The notes under the pieces: model-generated | Told to the model about the DNA's origin: nothing | Databases searched by the model: none | Seen by the model: the letters and a program-made list of their open reading frames with translations, nothing else | Part shown: positions 8,414 through 18,500 of the stretch, in pieces | How the letters are laid out: each line of letters opens with the position of its first letter | Position numbering within the stretch: the first letter of the stretch is position 1 | NCBI GenBank assembly: GCA_964574815.1 | Contig: CAZNPL010000010.1 | Location: forward strand, 1 to 64,000 | Direction: 5' to 3' | DNA length: 64,000 nucleotides | From: CAZNPL01 sp964574815 | GTDB taxonomy: Bacteria > Planctomycetota > Phycisphaerae > UBA1845 | Program-made: the position numbers and the translations under genes

Positions 8414-9712
8414 TTACCGCCGGCGCCTGCGAAGGGGGCGGAACTTGCTGCCGAGCGTTTTCGGCGGCGATTTAGCGGGTCTTTCATCTTCGTCAGCGTC
8501 GGAGACCGACGCAGCATAGCGTGACCTCGGGGCCGGTTCCTCCGGTTCAGCCGGCCTATCCTCTCGCTTGGGGCGCGGCACGAAGCCTTCGTAATGCCGT
8601 TCTTCGACGATCTTGTTGATGAGCTTTTCGACTTCGGTGATCTGCTTTCCCTGCTCGGGGGTCACGAAGGTGATGGCGCGGCCGGTCGCGCCCATTCGGG
8701 CCGTGCGGCCGATGCGGTGGACGTAGACTTCGGGATCCTCCGGGATGTCGTAGTTGATGATGTGGGTGACGGCGGAGATGTCCAGGCCTCTCGCGGCAAG
8801 GTCGGTCGCGATGAGCAGCTTGACCTTGCGGTTTCTGAATCTGGCCATGACTCGTTCGCGTCGCTCCTGGACGAGGTCTCCGTGGATTTCCTTTGCGTTG
8901 ATGCCGTCGGCGTGGAGTTTCTTAGCGAGTTTTCGGGCGCCGTGCTTGGTATTGCAGAAGACGATGGCGCTTTCGGGCTGCTCCTCTTTGAGTAATGCCC
9001 GGAGGAGCCGGTACTTGTCGTGGGGTTCGACGGAGCAATAGGCCTGGTCGACTTCCTCGACGGTGAGATTGTCCCTCGATACGTTTACCTCGATGGGGTT
9101 GTTCATGAATCGCTGGGCAAGGCGCTTGATGTCCTCGTCGATGGTGGCGGAGACGAAGATCGTCTGGTGCTCGTGTTTGATGCGGCCAAGGATCTTGGTG
9201 ATGTCCTCGCGGAAGCCGATGTCGAGCATGCGGTCGACCTCGTCGAGGATGCAAATGGAAACGTCATCGAACTTGAGCACCTGGCGTCTGAGCAGATCGA
9301 GGACGCGTCCCGGGGTGCCGACGACAAAGTGCGTTCGACGGCCGAGGAGGTGAATTTGCCTGCGGATCTTCTGGCCGCCATAGACGGGGACGATGTGCAG
9401 ATCGGCACCGGCCGACAAGCGTCGAAGTTCGCCGACGACCTGGGAGGCCAACTCGCGCGTCGGGGCGAGGCAGAGGGCCTGGAGTCCGTCGGCGGGGTCG
9501 ATGCGCTGCATGGTCGGGAGACCGAAGGCGGCGGTTTTACCGGTTCCGGTGCGTGCTTGTCCGAGGATATCCTTGCCTTGGAGAGCGGACGGAATGACCG
9601 CTTGTTGGATTTCGGTGGGCTCACGAAAGCCCATTTCGCCGAGCGCTTTGAGGAAGGGGAGTTTCACGCCCAACTCGGCGAAATCGTGGGGCAGTTCGGG
9701 ATGTCGTTGCAT
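8414..9712 (-). CDS. DEAD-box RNA helicase, RhlE/CshA-like
   Basis: A 432-residue protein with the full set of DEAD-box motifs: Q-motif region FREPTEIQQAVIPSAL, Walker A ARTGTGKT, PTRELA, TPGRVLD, SAT, and HRIGRTARMG. Motif II reads DEVD rather than DEAD, a tolerated but uncommon change. The C-terminal 60 residues are charged and end in a run of arginines, likely an RNA-binding tail. RhlE/CshA-type enzymes remodel RNA in ribosome assembly, cold adaptation and decay. A small membrane protein gene lies 55 bp upstream on the same strand. Confidence 0.93.
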   Translation of the reverse strand: MQRHPELPHDFAELGVKLPFLKALGEMGFREPTEIQQAVIPSALQGKDILGQARTGTGKTAAFGLPTMQRIDPADGLQALCLAPTRELASQVVGELRRLSAGADLHIVPVYGGQKIRRQIHLLGRRTHFVVGTPGRVLDLLRRQVLKFDDVSICILDEVDRMLDIGFREDITKILGRIKHEHQTIFVSATIDEDIKRLAQRFMNNPIEVNVSRDNLTVEEVDQAYCSVEPHDKYRLLRALLKEEQPESAIVFCNTKHGARKLAKKLHADGINAKEIHGDLVQERRERVMARFRNRKVKLLIATDLAARGLDISAVTHIINYDIPEDPEVYVHRIGRTARMGATGRAITFVTPEQGKQITEVEKLINKIVEERHYEGFVPRPKREDRPAEPEEPAPRSRYAASVSDADEDERPAKSPPKTLGSKFRPLRRRRR

Positions 9713-9767
9713 TCACTTGTTCCGGGGGTCACGGACGGGCGACTCGAGGGGTCTCCAGCGGCCGCAG

Positions 9768-9992
9768 TCACCAGTCCTTTCCCATGGTGATCCACAGGTG
9801 GATCAGATAAGCCAACAAAGGTGCGCTCACGAGCGCGCCGACGATGTCCTGACTCTCTATCTCTCCGTTAACCAGGAGCGTGACCACGAACCCGATCAGG
9901 ACAATGGTCAGGATTACGGCGAACACCTTGAGGAACACGGTGGGAACGAACGGCAGATTCGGCTTCATATCAACCTGCTGAAGAGTCTCCAT
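9768..9992 (-). CDS. Small two-helix membrane protein, unknown function
   Basis: A 74-residue protein with two predicted membrane helices (about 17-40 and 50-68) and a short charged tail ending GKDW. It is upstream of the RNA helicase gene on the same strand with a 55-bp gap. The second Met (9968) has AGG five bases upstream and may be the true start. No family is recognised. Its composition (few arginines, clear helices) supports a real gene over a chance frame. Confidence 0.55.
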   Translation of the reverse strand: METLQQVDMKPNLPFVPTVFLKVFAVILTIVLIGFVVTLLVNGEIESQDIVGALVSAPLLAYLIHLWITMGKDW

Positions 9993-10379
9993 CGCGCGCC
10001 GGGTCCCGCCCGGTCAGGGGGCGGCCTGACATCATGCGCGTGCCGCCATGCTTTCGATCCGTCAATCAGGGGTCCCTCGCTACGGCCGCCGCTCAATTGT
10101 GAGCGGACCGCGGCATTACGGAGTTCACACGTTACGAGGACGATAAGGGTTTTTGCGGGGCTTTTCAAGCGTCCGGCGTGGGAAGGCGGCGGGGGGACCG
10201 ATCAAGCTTGCTTGCCGGTCCGGGTGGCGAAGGGCGTCGTCGTCGTGCGAAGGGCTTGACCTTGGGGACTAGGGCGGCCGACAATCTGCCGAGGCTGGTG
10301 AGGGGCACGATGGATTGGAGGCCTCGCCTCGGTGCGGCTGTGTGCGCGGACGCGGGGGCGCGGGGCCCGTGATTGGACG
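9993..10379. other. Divergent spacer, about 390 bp
   Basis: This is the space between the small membrane protein gene (minus) and the PQQ-repeat gene (plus). No gene is supported. It holds one candidate promoter (10256-10285) and a weak GGACCG/CGGTCC hairpin near 10195-10222. Nothing else stands out. Confidence 0.5.
10256..10285 (+). promoter_or_regulatory. Candidate sigma70-type promoter for the PQQ-repeat gene
   Basis: TTGACC (10256-10261) and GACAAT (10280-10285) are separated by 18 bp, about 95 nt before the start codon at 10380. The -10 box is weak, so this is tentative. Confidence 0.3.
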
Positions 10380-11663
10380 ATGGCGATGTTTACGAGACAG
10401 AAAGCAGTCCGGATGGCGGCGTTGCTATCGGGCGTTGTGATGGTCGCCGTGACGGCGGGGGCCGATATCGTCACGGATGCTGCGCTTCGTGAAGTGGATT
10501 ACGAGCGGTACTGGCAAGGGCATGTGTCGCTTCGGCACGGCGACGGGATCAATTCGGTCGAGCTGCTGGACGAGAATCTGTACCTGCGATCTCGCGACGG
10601 GGCGATTTATGCCGTTCAAGCGGACACCGGACTGCTGCGATGGGCGCAGCGGATACAAGATCGCAGCGCTCACGACCGACCACCCAGCCACGTCCAGACC
10701 GATGTGGGCGACGGGCCGCTTCTCCTCGTTACCAAGTCGCAGCTCGCCGTGCTGGACCGTTACAGCGGAGAACAACTGCGACGGATCGAGTTGCCATTTG
10801 CGCCGTCCGGCGGGGCGGTTTCGAATGCGACGGGGATTTATCTCGGCGGAATGGACGGCACGTTTTATGCACTACGTTGGGTGGGCCCGGCCGACCGTGC
10901 GCCGTTGGTGCGGTGGCGGGTCGGCGTTTCGGGGCGCGTGATGACTACTCCGTCTCTGACGTTTGATCATCGTCTCTACTTTGTTTCGGACGAGGGGGTG
11001 GTGTACTGCGTGCGCGCGCGGGACAAGGCGCTTGTCTGGGCCTACCGGACGTTCGCCAACGTCACCGCCGGGCTTTACGTGGACGAGTCGGGCGTGTACG
11101 TGGCGACCGAAGGCAATCGGCTTTACGTTCTCGATCGCGATCTGGGTCGGAGCGTTCGCCGGTATCTGCTGCCCGCGCCGTTGTTTGCGGCGCCGGTCGT
11201 GGTGCGCCGGACGCTGTACCAAGCCTGCACCGGCGTGGGGATGTTCGCCTTCGACGTGGACTCGCGCGAGCAACTGTGGGAGGTTCGCGGTGCGGAGCGG
11301 TTTGTCGCTCTTTCCAAGGATCGCGTCGCGTTGACCGACGTGGACGGGGGGATGGTGTTTGTCGACAACGGCACGGGTGAAGTGGAGAACCGGCTTGCGC
11401 TGCCGGACGGCGTATTTGCGGTGGAGAATCGTCAGGGCGGCGTGTTGTATTTCGTGACGGTTGACGGGCGGATGCTCTGTGCCAAGCCGGCGGGTTTTCC
11501 GTACCTGCGCCGGGAGGAGGTGGCCGCGGCCCGATCGACGCTGCATCGCAGCCCGTTTGCGGAGGAGGAACGGGAGGGGATGGAAGGAGCGTTGGGCACC
11601 GAGGCGGAAGGGAACCGGGAGCGTCGGATTCAGGATCCGCTGCGAAGCGACACCGGGGGATGA
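10380..11663 (+). CDS. Secreted PQQ-type beta-propeller repeat protein (BamB-like)
   Basis: A 427-residue protein from the chosen ATG. An N-terminal signal peptide (RQKAVRMAALLSGVVMVAVTAGA) is followed by repeats of the pyrrolo-quinoline quinone propeller type: LYLRSRDGAIYAVQADTGLLRWAQR, then similar blades with YCVRARDKALVWAYRT, LYVLDRDLGRSVR and FDVDSREQLWEVRG. Proteins of this kind act as periplasmic or outer-membrane scaffolds, BamB being the best known; no catalytic PQQ dehydrogenase features are visible. The open frame extends 16 codons upstream, but the signal peptide sets the start. The C-terminal 40 residues are charged and low in structure. Confidence 0.8.
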   Translation: MAMFTRQKAVRMAALLSGVVMVAVTAGADIVTDAALREVDYERYWQGHVSLRHGDGINSVELLDENLYLRSRDGAIYAVQADTGLLRWAQRIQDRSAHDRPPSHVQTDVGDGPLLLVTKSQLAVLDRYSGEQLRRIELPFAPSGGAVSNATGIYLGGMDGTFYALRWVGPADRAPLVRWRVGVSGRVMTTPSLTFDHRLYFVSDEGVVYCVRARDKALVWAYRTFANVTAGLYVDESGVYVATEGNRLYVLDRDLGRSVRRYLLPAPLFAAPVVVRRTLYQACTGVGMFAFDVDSREQLWEVRGAERFVALSKDRVALTDVDGGMVFVDNGTGEVENRLALPDGVFAVENRQGGVLYFVTVDGRMLCAKPAGFPYLRREEVAAARSTLHRSPFAEEEREGMEGALGTEAEGNRERRIQDPLRSDTGG

Positions 11664-11781
11664 CCGTGCGGTTCTGAGCGTACCGCTTGAGGCATTGATA
11701 CTGGCTGGTCCGTATGAGGCGGAGCAGTGTTACCCGCCTGAGTTGTCATGCACCCTGGTTCGCGCGGCGTCGCGCTGAATC

Positions 11782-11809
11782 TTGACACGGGGGCGGGCGA
11801 GCCTAGGAT
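11782..11809 (+). promoter_or_regulatory. Candidate sigma70-type promoter with conserved spacer
   Basis: TTGACA (11782-11787) and TAGGAT (11804-11809) are 16 bp apart, about 130 nt before the lipoprotein start at 11939. The stretch GGCGGGCGAGCCTAGGAT is nearly identical to that in front of hldE (GGCGGGCGAACCTAGCAT). A GCCTCC/GGAGGC hairpin lies in the predicted leader. Confidence 0.55.
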
Positions 11810-11938
11810 CGCGGCCAACGCGATTGGCGCACGCATGATGCCTCCCTCGGGAGGCCCCTGCCGGACGGTCGCGATCTGGGAAACGAACGGGAGATGTGCG
11901 ATTCCCGCCACTGGAACCTCGCATTGAGGAGTGAGCGC

Positions 11939-12994
11939 ATGATCGGGGTCTCATTCATGACGAACCGACGGTCGCCTCAGGTGTTTTTCGCAGCGTTGGC
12001 CGCGATGACGGTCGCGCTGGTGGGATGCGGGCACGGCGCCCCGGGAGGCAAGATTCAGGTTCAGTTTTATTCGCCCGCCGGAGCGATGATGGTCGTTCGC
12101 GGCGTGCAGGATGAGGAGCCGATCGATGCTCGTTCGCGCGGGCCATTGGGCGGCCGGCTTTCGCAGTTTGACGATGAGCTTGCGGTGTTCGATCTTCGGC
12201 CCGGGCGGTATTCGTTGGCCTACACGGGTGCTGCGGGAGCCGAGGACTCGATCGTCTACGGCGAACTGGAGGTTTACGGGCCCAGCCGGGACATTACGAA
12301 ACGTTTCTGCCGGTATTCGATGGTTCCGATCAAGCTGCCGAGTCTTCAGCCGGAGGCCGGCGAACATCGTTTCCCGGCACGCGATCTTTCGTACACGGTG
12401 GGGCTGGAGGGACGGGAGTTCAAGCACATCAAGGAGGGGGATTTAATCACGAAAGTCTACTTCGTGGCGGACCTGGAACAGGTTCGGCGCGACTACGAAA
12501 TGGAGTATCGGGAGAAGATCGCCCAGGTGGACCGCGAATTGAGCATTCTGGCGGATCGGGAGCTCTACGTCGAGAGTCGTTATCGCGACGCGCGGCGCAG
12601 GGCGTTGCACCGCGATCCTGAAACGAGCTTTGAGGACAGGGCGGCCTACAAGCGTTTCGACGTCTGGGGGATTGAGGAGCCTTACATCGAGCTTGCGAAG
12701 AAGAAGCATGAACTGGCCGCTCAGCGAGAGCGACTTCAGGCTGCGCGAAAGAGATTGGAAGATGAACGTCACCGGCGTCACGTGCTGCTTCGCTCGCTGG
12801 ATATCATTCATCGCGACGGAGCACTGGTTCTCGCGACGCCCGACCTGCAGGTTCCCTATACCAACACGGTGGAACAGGTGTCCCAGCTTGGAGACGTCCT
12901 GGCCGTGCTGCACATTGGGGGACGGCATCAGTATTGGGCCGAGCCGGTGCTTGCCGCGGCGAAGGTGGAGCCGACGGACGAATCCGCTCCTTGA
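11939..12994 (+). CDS. Hypothetical lipoprotein with central coiled coil
   Basis: A 351-residue protein with a lipoprotein signal (hydrophobic 15-27, lipobox LVGC, Cys30). An N-terminal beta-rich section (about 35-180) precedes a long charged helical stretch (about 185-300, including LAKKKHELAAQRERLQAARKR), which looks like a coiled coil, and a short C-terminal domain. No family is recognised. GAGGAG lies six bases before the ATG at 11939, which is why the longer frame from 11894 is not used. A strong intrinsic terminator follows at 13027. Its product is probably membrane-anchored in the periplasm. Confidence 0.75.
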   Translation: MIGVSFMTNRRSPQVFFAALAAMTVALVGCGHGAPGGKIQVQFYSPAGAMMVVRGVQDEEPIDARSRGPLGGRLSQFDDELAVFDLRPGRYSLAYTGAAGAEDSIVYGELEVYGPSRDITKRFCRYSMVPIKLPSLQPEAGEHRFPARDLSYTVGLEGREFKHIKEGDLITKVYFVADLEQVRRDYEMEYREKIAQVDRELSILADRELYVESRYRDARRRALHRDPETSFEDRAAYKRFDVWGIEEPYIELAKKKHELAAQRERLQAARKRLEDERHRRHVLLRSLDIIHRDGALVLATPDLQVPYTNTVEQVSQLGDVLAVLHIGGRHQYWAEPVLAAAKVEPTDESAP

Positions 12995-13026
12995 CTTCGG
13001 CGATTGCGCACCCTGCGAAGTTCACG

Positions 13027-13058
13027 CGACCGACGAGCGACCATCGTCGGTCGTTTTC
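13027..13058 (+). terminator. Intrinsic terminator after the lipoprotein gene
   Basis: A perfect 10-bp stem (CGACCGACGA at 13027-13036, TCGTCGGTCG at 13044-13053) with a 7-base loop is followed by TTTTC. It lies 33 bp after the stop codon at 12994 and before purH. Confidence 0.85.
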
Positions 13059-13156
13059 ATTGTTACCGTGCACTTTCCGCGTTCGCGGAGCCGAGATGGG
13101 GGAGAGGTCGCTCGCCTGCGGTTGCCGGCCTGATGCCTTCTGGTATGGTGTTTCAG

Positions 13157-14884
13157 ATGGCCAGTGAAGGTACCGGTGTTCGAAATCCCGTTGCTCGAGC
13201 GATCGTCAGCGCTTTTGACAAAGAGCGTGTGATCGAGTTGGCCCGCATGCTGGTGCGGAGCTTCGGGACTGAGATATTGTCAACGGGGGGGACTGCGGCC
13301 GCGCTGCAGGGCGCCGGGATTGACGTGACGCCCGTCGAGGGCGTGACGGGGTCGGGCGAGATGCTGGATGGGCGCGTCAAGACCCTTCACCCCAACATTC
13401 ATGCGGCCATCCTGGCCGACCGCGATAACCCCGAGCACATGCGTCAATTGGCCGAGGCCGGCATTCGGCCGATCGAGATGGTGGTGGTCGATCTTTATCC
13501 GTTCGGGCGGACCATTGCCGAGCCGGGATGCGCCGTCGAGCGGGCGATCGAGATGATCGACATCGGCGGTCCCTGCATGCTGCGGGCTGCGGCAAAGAAC
13601 CACCGGCATGTCTGGGTGACGTGTTCGCGCGAGCAGTTTGCGGAGTTGTCCAACGTTCTTCAAAGCGAGGCTTCGGAAGCGACCAGGGCCGCGCTGCGCG
13701 CGAAGCTTGCGGCTGAGGCTTTTGGTCACGTGGCGAACTACGATCGGCTGGTGGCCGACTATCTGAGCCGGATGGTCGGCGGGGCGCGTGATTCCTCGTT
13801 GCGGGACTGGACGGTGCGTCCGTCGATCGGCGGTTACGCCGTGTCGCCGGCGTCGCGCGTGCCGTTGAGGTACGGCGAGAACCCGCATCAGCGAGCGCAG
13901 TGTTGGCTAAGCGCTGCCGATGCGGAGGCTGCGGAGGCGCGCGTGACGGGCCGGGCGGCGGGCGGCGACGCGGCGATGTCATTCAATAATTACGTGGACG
14001 CGGATGCCGCGCTTGGCTTGTGCAAGGATCTATCAAGAGAGTTGAGGACGGGAGAGCTCGCCGTTTCCGGCTTTTATACCAGTGCGTTCATCAAACACAC
14101 GAACCCGTGCGGCGTGGGCGTCGGGCGTGATGCGCCGGGGGCTTACCGGTCGGCCTATCTGGGTGATCCGAATGCGGCCATGGGCGGCGTTCTGGTGTGC
14201 AATCATGAGGTGACGGCCGAGTTCGCGTCGGAGGTCATGGGGACGTACGATCGGCTGGGCAGAAGCGCTGGCGCAGGCGGGTTTTTTGTCGAGGTCTGGG
14301 TGGCGCCATCGTTTGAGGCGTCGGCGGTCGAGGCGATTCGCCATTTGAAGGGATGGGGGCGGCGCGTACGGCTGGTGCCGGTGGGGTCGATGGACGTGGC
14401 ACCTGATGCTTTCGAGCCCGATTGGCGAAAGCTCTATGGTGGAGTGTTGGTGCAGGATCGAGACCTTCTCGGGTTGAACGAGTCCGCCTGGAAGATCGCG
14501 ACGAAGCGCGCGCCGACCGAGGCGGAGCTCGCGGACCTGCGTTTGGCCTGGCTGGTCTGCAAGCACACCAAGAGCAACGCGATCACGATCTGTCGCGACG
14601 GCATGCTTTTGGGCAACGGGGCCGGGCAGACATCCAGAGTCGTGAGTTGTCGGATTGCCACTTGGGCGGGCAGGCAGAATGGCCACGAATCGCGGCTTGC
14701 CGGGTCGGTGGCGGCATCGGATGCATTTTTCCCGTTCCGCGACGGGCCGGACATACTGATGGAGGCCGGTGTACGTGCGATTATTCAGCCGGGCGGATCG
14801 AAGCGAGACGCGGATACGGTGGCGGCGTGTGATGAGCGCGGGGTGGCGATGATCTTTACCGGGACGCGGCATTTTCGCCATTAG
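13157..14884 (+). CDS. purH: Bifunctional AICAR formyltransferase / IMP cyclohydrolase
   Basis: A 575-residue protein that catalyses the last two steps of purine synthesis: formyl transfer to AICAR, then closure to IMP. The N-terminal IMP cyclohydrolase (MGS-like) domain contains ALVSF-type sequence NPVARAIVSAFDKE, STGGTAAAL, VEGVTGSGEMLDGRVKTLHP and VVVDLYPF. The transformylase domain has LRYGENPHQRAQ, MSFNNYVDADAAL, KHTNPCGVG, KSNAIT and the C-terminal QPGGSKRDADTV. It is slightly longer than most PurH (about 520-530). The start is uncertain: ATGs at 13133 and 13145 are also in frame and none has a strong ribosome site. Confidence 0.96.
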   Translation: MASEGTGVRNPVARAIVSAFDKERVIELARMLVRSFGTEILSTGGTAAALQGAGIDVTPVEGVTGSGEMLDGRVKTLHPNIHAAILADRDNPEHMRQLAEAGIRPIEMVVVDLYPFGRTIAEPGCAVERAIEMIDIGGPCMLRAAAKNHRHVWVTCSREQFAELSNVLQSEASEATRAALRAKLAAEAFGHVANYDRLVADYLSRMVGGARDSSLRDWTVRPSIGGYAVSPASRVPLRYGENPHQRAQCWLSAADAEAAEARVTGRAAGGDAAMSFNNYVDADAALGLCKDLSRELRTGELAVSGFYTSAFIKHTNPCGVGVGRDAPGAYRSAYLGDPNAAMGGVLVCNHEVTAEFASEVMGTYDRLGRSAGAGGFFVEVWVAPSFEASAVEAIRHLKGWGRRVRLVPVGSMDVAPDAFEPDWRKLYGGVLVQDRDLLGLNESAWKIATKRAPTEAELADLRLAWLVCKHTKSNAITICRDGMLLGNGAGQTSRVVSCRIATWAGRQNGHESRLAGSVAASDAFFPFRDGPDILMEAGVRAIIQPGGSKRDADTVAACDERGVAMIFTGTRHFRH

Positions 14885-14958
14885 CGGGACGCCGCGGGCC
14901 GCGTGACGGACCAATCCGGATTGCGCCGGAGGACGGCATCGAACTCTGAGGAATGCGA

Positions 14959-15504
14959 ATGCGTCTATATACGGGACAGGGCGACCGGGGCGAGACGGGT
15001 TTGTTCGACGGCGAGCGCGTTACCAAGGATCACCCGCGGGTCGATGCGTACGGCAACGTGGACGAACTGAACGCGGCAATGGGCCTGGCGGCGACCGTCT
15101 GTGACGAGGAGTTGGCCGGCCGCGTTCAGGCGTTGCAGGAGCAGCTCTTCGTTTTGGGCGCGGAGTTGTCGAGCAGGACGCCGGACGAGTCTACGCCGTG
15201 CATCGGCGTGGACGAAGTGAAGAAACTCGAGGCGTGGATTGATGAAGCGTCCGACGCCGTGGCACCGTTGAAACGATTTGTGTTGCCGGGTGGGAGCGAG
15301 GCGGGGGCGCGGTTTCATCTGGCCCGGACGGTGTGTCGGCGAGCGGAGCGAAGCGTGGTGTCGTTGTCGCTTCAGGAGCGCGTATCGCCGCAGGTGATCA
15401 TCTTTCTGAATCGCGTGAGCGACCTGCTCTTCGCGTGGGCCCGCCTGGCGAACGCCCGGGCGGGCGTTCCGGATGTCGAGTGGCATAGGCCTGCGTCGCC
15501 GTAG
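14959..15504 (+). CDS. Cob(I)yrinic acid a,c-diamide adenosyltransferase, PduO type
   Basis: A 181-residue protein with the PduO-type ATR signature: YTGQGDRGETGLFDGERV at the N-terminus (ATP site), VDAYGNVDELNAAMG, and the C-terminal RTVCRRAERSVVSL helix. It transfers the adenosyl group from ATP to cobalamin, making the coenzyme for B12-dependent mutases and related enzymes, in the cytosol. GAGGA is six bases before the ATG at 14959; the ATG two codons earlier is too close to it. No other cobalamin genes are adjacent, though a BtuF-like protein is encoded at 4008. Confidence 0.93.
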   Translation: MRLYTGQGDRGETGLFDGERVTKDHPRVDAYGNVDELNAAMGLAATVCDEELAGRVQALQEQLFVLGAELSSRTPDESTPCIGVDEVKKLEAWIDEASDAVAPLKRFVLPGGSEAGARFHLARTVCRRAERSVVSLSLQERVSPQVIIFLNRVSDLLFAWARLANARAGVPDVEWHRPASP

Positions 15505-15589
15505 CGGAGGGTCTCACGAGGCGCGGTGCCGTCACTTGGTCGGTGACGGATTCGGATCGGTCCGCGCGGCTGGGCTTCGAGAAACGCGA

Positions 15590-18500
15590 ATGAACGTCGT
15601 TCGGCTGGTCAATCTCGACGCGGTTCGACCGATCCACGTGGTGACGCTCTGTCTGCTGGCGGCAACCGTGGCGGGTAGCTGCCTGTTGACGTGCGGACCG
15701 AACGCCATGTTGGAGGGGGCGGCCGACTGGTCGGAGGAGTCGCCGCTGCGCGCGATCGTTCACGTGTTGAACTTGAATTACTCCCAGACGACCGCCCGCG
15801 GCGTGGAGATCAAGCTGCTGATCCTGGGCGTTGGGGCGGCATTGGCGGCGGTGGTGCTCGGACTGTCGTTGGCTGTGCGGCCATCAAGTCTGGAGGAGAC
15901 AGCGGATGAAGACACGGTACTGGAAGAGCGCACCGAATCTTCTCCGCCGATGAGCCTCATTCGGCGCCCGATTCCGCCTTTAGCGGCGGCGCAGGTGCTG
16001 GCGGCGTTATATGTGCTGTGGTCGTTCGCCAGTTGTCAGTGGTCGAGTGCACCGGACCTGGCACTGGGTGGATCGACTTTTCTGGCCTTCGGTGTGGTCT
16101 GGGCGGTGGCGACGGGCCGGTGTCTGAATCGCCCGACCGCCACGGTGGGCGGCTACGTGCTTTTGTGTATTTGTGTGGCGACGGCGGCGCTGGCGATTGC
16201 CTATTACGATGAGCGCAACCCGACGCGGCGGGCTTCGTATCCGATGGGCAACCCGCTGTTCCTGGCGGCGTGCCTTATCCCAGGTGTGCTTGTGAGTGTG
16301 GGCGTTGCGGGTGCGGCCTTGCAGTCGCTGGTGCGACGGGTGCGAGCGAGTCACGCGGTCATCGTCCTGGCGTGTGTGGCGTCGGTATGCCTGATTGTCT
16401 GGGCCGGGTTGCTCACCGGCTCGCGCAGCGCAGCGATCGCGACCTTCGTCGGTCTGTTGGCGATGGCGTTTTTCATCCTGCGCGGGCCGGCCAAGATCGC
16501 CGTGCTTGTCGTTACGCTGGCGCTGGGCGTTTTTGGCGCCTGGTTCTACATATGGCCTCAGCTTTCAGCTCCTTCATCCACGGGGCGAGACGCGTCGTTG
16601 CGTGTCCGCGCTTACGCGTGGAGTTACGCGGTTTCGCTCATCGATGAGGCCCCGGTGCTTGGTCACGGGCAAGGCGGTTTTGCCCAGCATGGCGACGGAT
16701 ATGCTGCGACGAGCGGAGACGTGCTGCTCGATCCTTCGGCGTTGGAGCACCGCATCGCCCATGCGCACAACGAGTGGCTGGAGGTGTGGGCGAACCTCGG
16801 GCTGGTGGGGTTCATGCTGGTTGCCGGGATGCTCTGTTCGACGTTGTGGGCGGGGATGGCCGCATTGCGAGAGACATTGTCGCCGTACCGGCGGTGGGTG
16901 TTGGCGGCGCTCATGGCCTCGCTGGTAGCTCTGATCGTCGAGCAATCGGCGGACGTTGCATTGCGGATCGCCGGTCTGCCTGCGGTCTTTTACAGTGTTA
17001 TCGGTTTGATCTGGGCGTTATCGCGGCGTCCAGAGCTGACGGCCGGCCGCAGATGGGAAGGGAGCCTCTGGGCGCGCCGCGCCGGCGGGATCGGGGCGGG
17101 TGGCGTCGGCCTGGTCCTACTGCTGGCGGCTCTGATGGACTTCGGTTCTGCCCGTGCGGAATTCGAGTCAGAGAGGGCGTTGCAGGAGCGCTCTTACGCC
17201 AAGGCTGTTGGTCTTGCGGAGCGGGCGAGCCGGTGGCGTCTGAGTCCGAGTCGGCGTCTCGAGGCGATGGAGTGGCAGTGTCGAAGCCACATCTACATTG
17301 CTCGGGAGTATCAGACTTCGTGTCTGGATCGGTTCGAACGGGGGCGCCGGAGTGACCCACCTGACGAGCACCTGCTGTTTCTGGCACAGCAGGATCGCGA
17401 GAAGAGCGAGGCGCACATCGCCGCGGCGCGGGATGCATGGAAGGAACTTTCACGGCGTTCGCCGTATTATTTTGGCTTGGGATGGCTGGAGTATCGGCTC
17501 TATCAACTCGGGGGTGTCTTTGCCCAGTTGGATGGCGACGAGCGTAGTGTCGAGGACAAGCACAGAGGGGCGGTCGAGGCGCTGGCCCGGGAGCTTCGTC
17601 GCCAGCCGTACGATCCGATCGTGGCACTCAGCTACGTGGAGATGGTGGGTGCTGCGGCTCCGTTGGTTGAGCGTCTGCATCTGCTGGCGCGGCCTCTTCG
17701 TCTTGGGGCGATTCCTCCGGAATACTCGGCGTTTCTGTGGGGGCTTGCGGATCGACCGGCGATCGACCAGGAGTTGCCGCTTTTGAATTTGGACGGACGG
17801 GGGCCCACGCCGGACGTGCCGGCTTCCGACGACCCGTTTCTCCCTGAGGCACTTCGACTGGCCGCCAACATCCACTTCTTGCGGGCCGACTACGCGCGGG
17901 CCGTGGAGACGGCGCAGGGCGCGCTGATGTGGTACGACCGGTTGGAGGCGCGGCCGTCGTTGGGGCGGGCCGGTTGCCGCTATGAACTCGCGGAGTACAC
18001 GTTTTTCATGGACCCGGGGCGTTGGCACGAATCGATCGAGCATGCAGAACGGGCGATTGAAGCGCTTCCTGATTCGACGCCAGGGCGGCAGATGAAGCGT
18101 ATCATCCGGGAACGGATGGTCGCTTATCACCTTGCGGGCAATAACGAAGAAGCGGCCGGCGACCTGGTTCGGGCGCTTTATGAAAGTGCTTCAGAGCCGG
18201 GTGTCTCGGTTGAACTGGGCCGGCGGTACGCGTTGTTCGCCAAAAGTCTGATACGCGGCCGACGCGGGGAACTGCCGCCGGAGTTCGAACGGTGGGTTGA
18301 TCGTGCGGCGGAACTGGCACCTGAGTACGAACTGGTCTGGCGTCTCAAGGCGCAGTTGAGCTACAACGACGGTGACGTAAGCAAAGCCGCCGAGCAGCTT
18401 CGTCGGGCTCTGGCGCGTGGGGCCGAGCCGCCGGTCGTGCTTGGCTTCGTGAATCTGGCGCTTGCTGAGCATCCCGAGAATCCGGACCTGCAGCGGCTGG

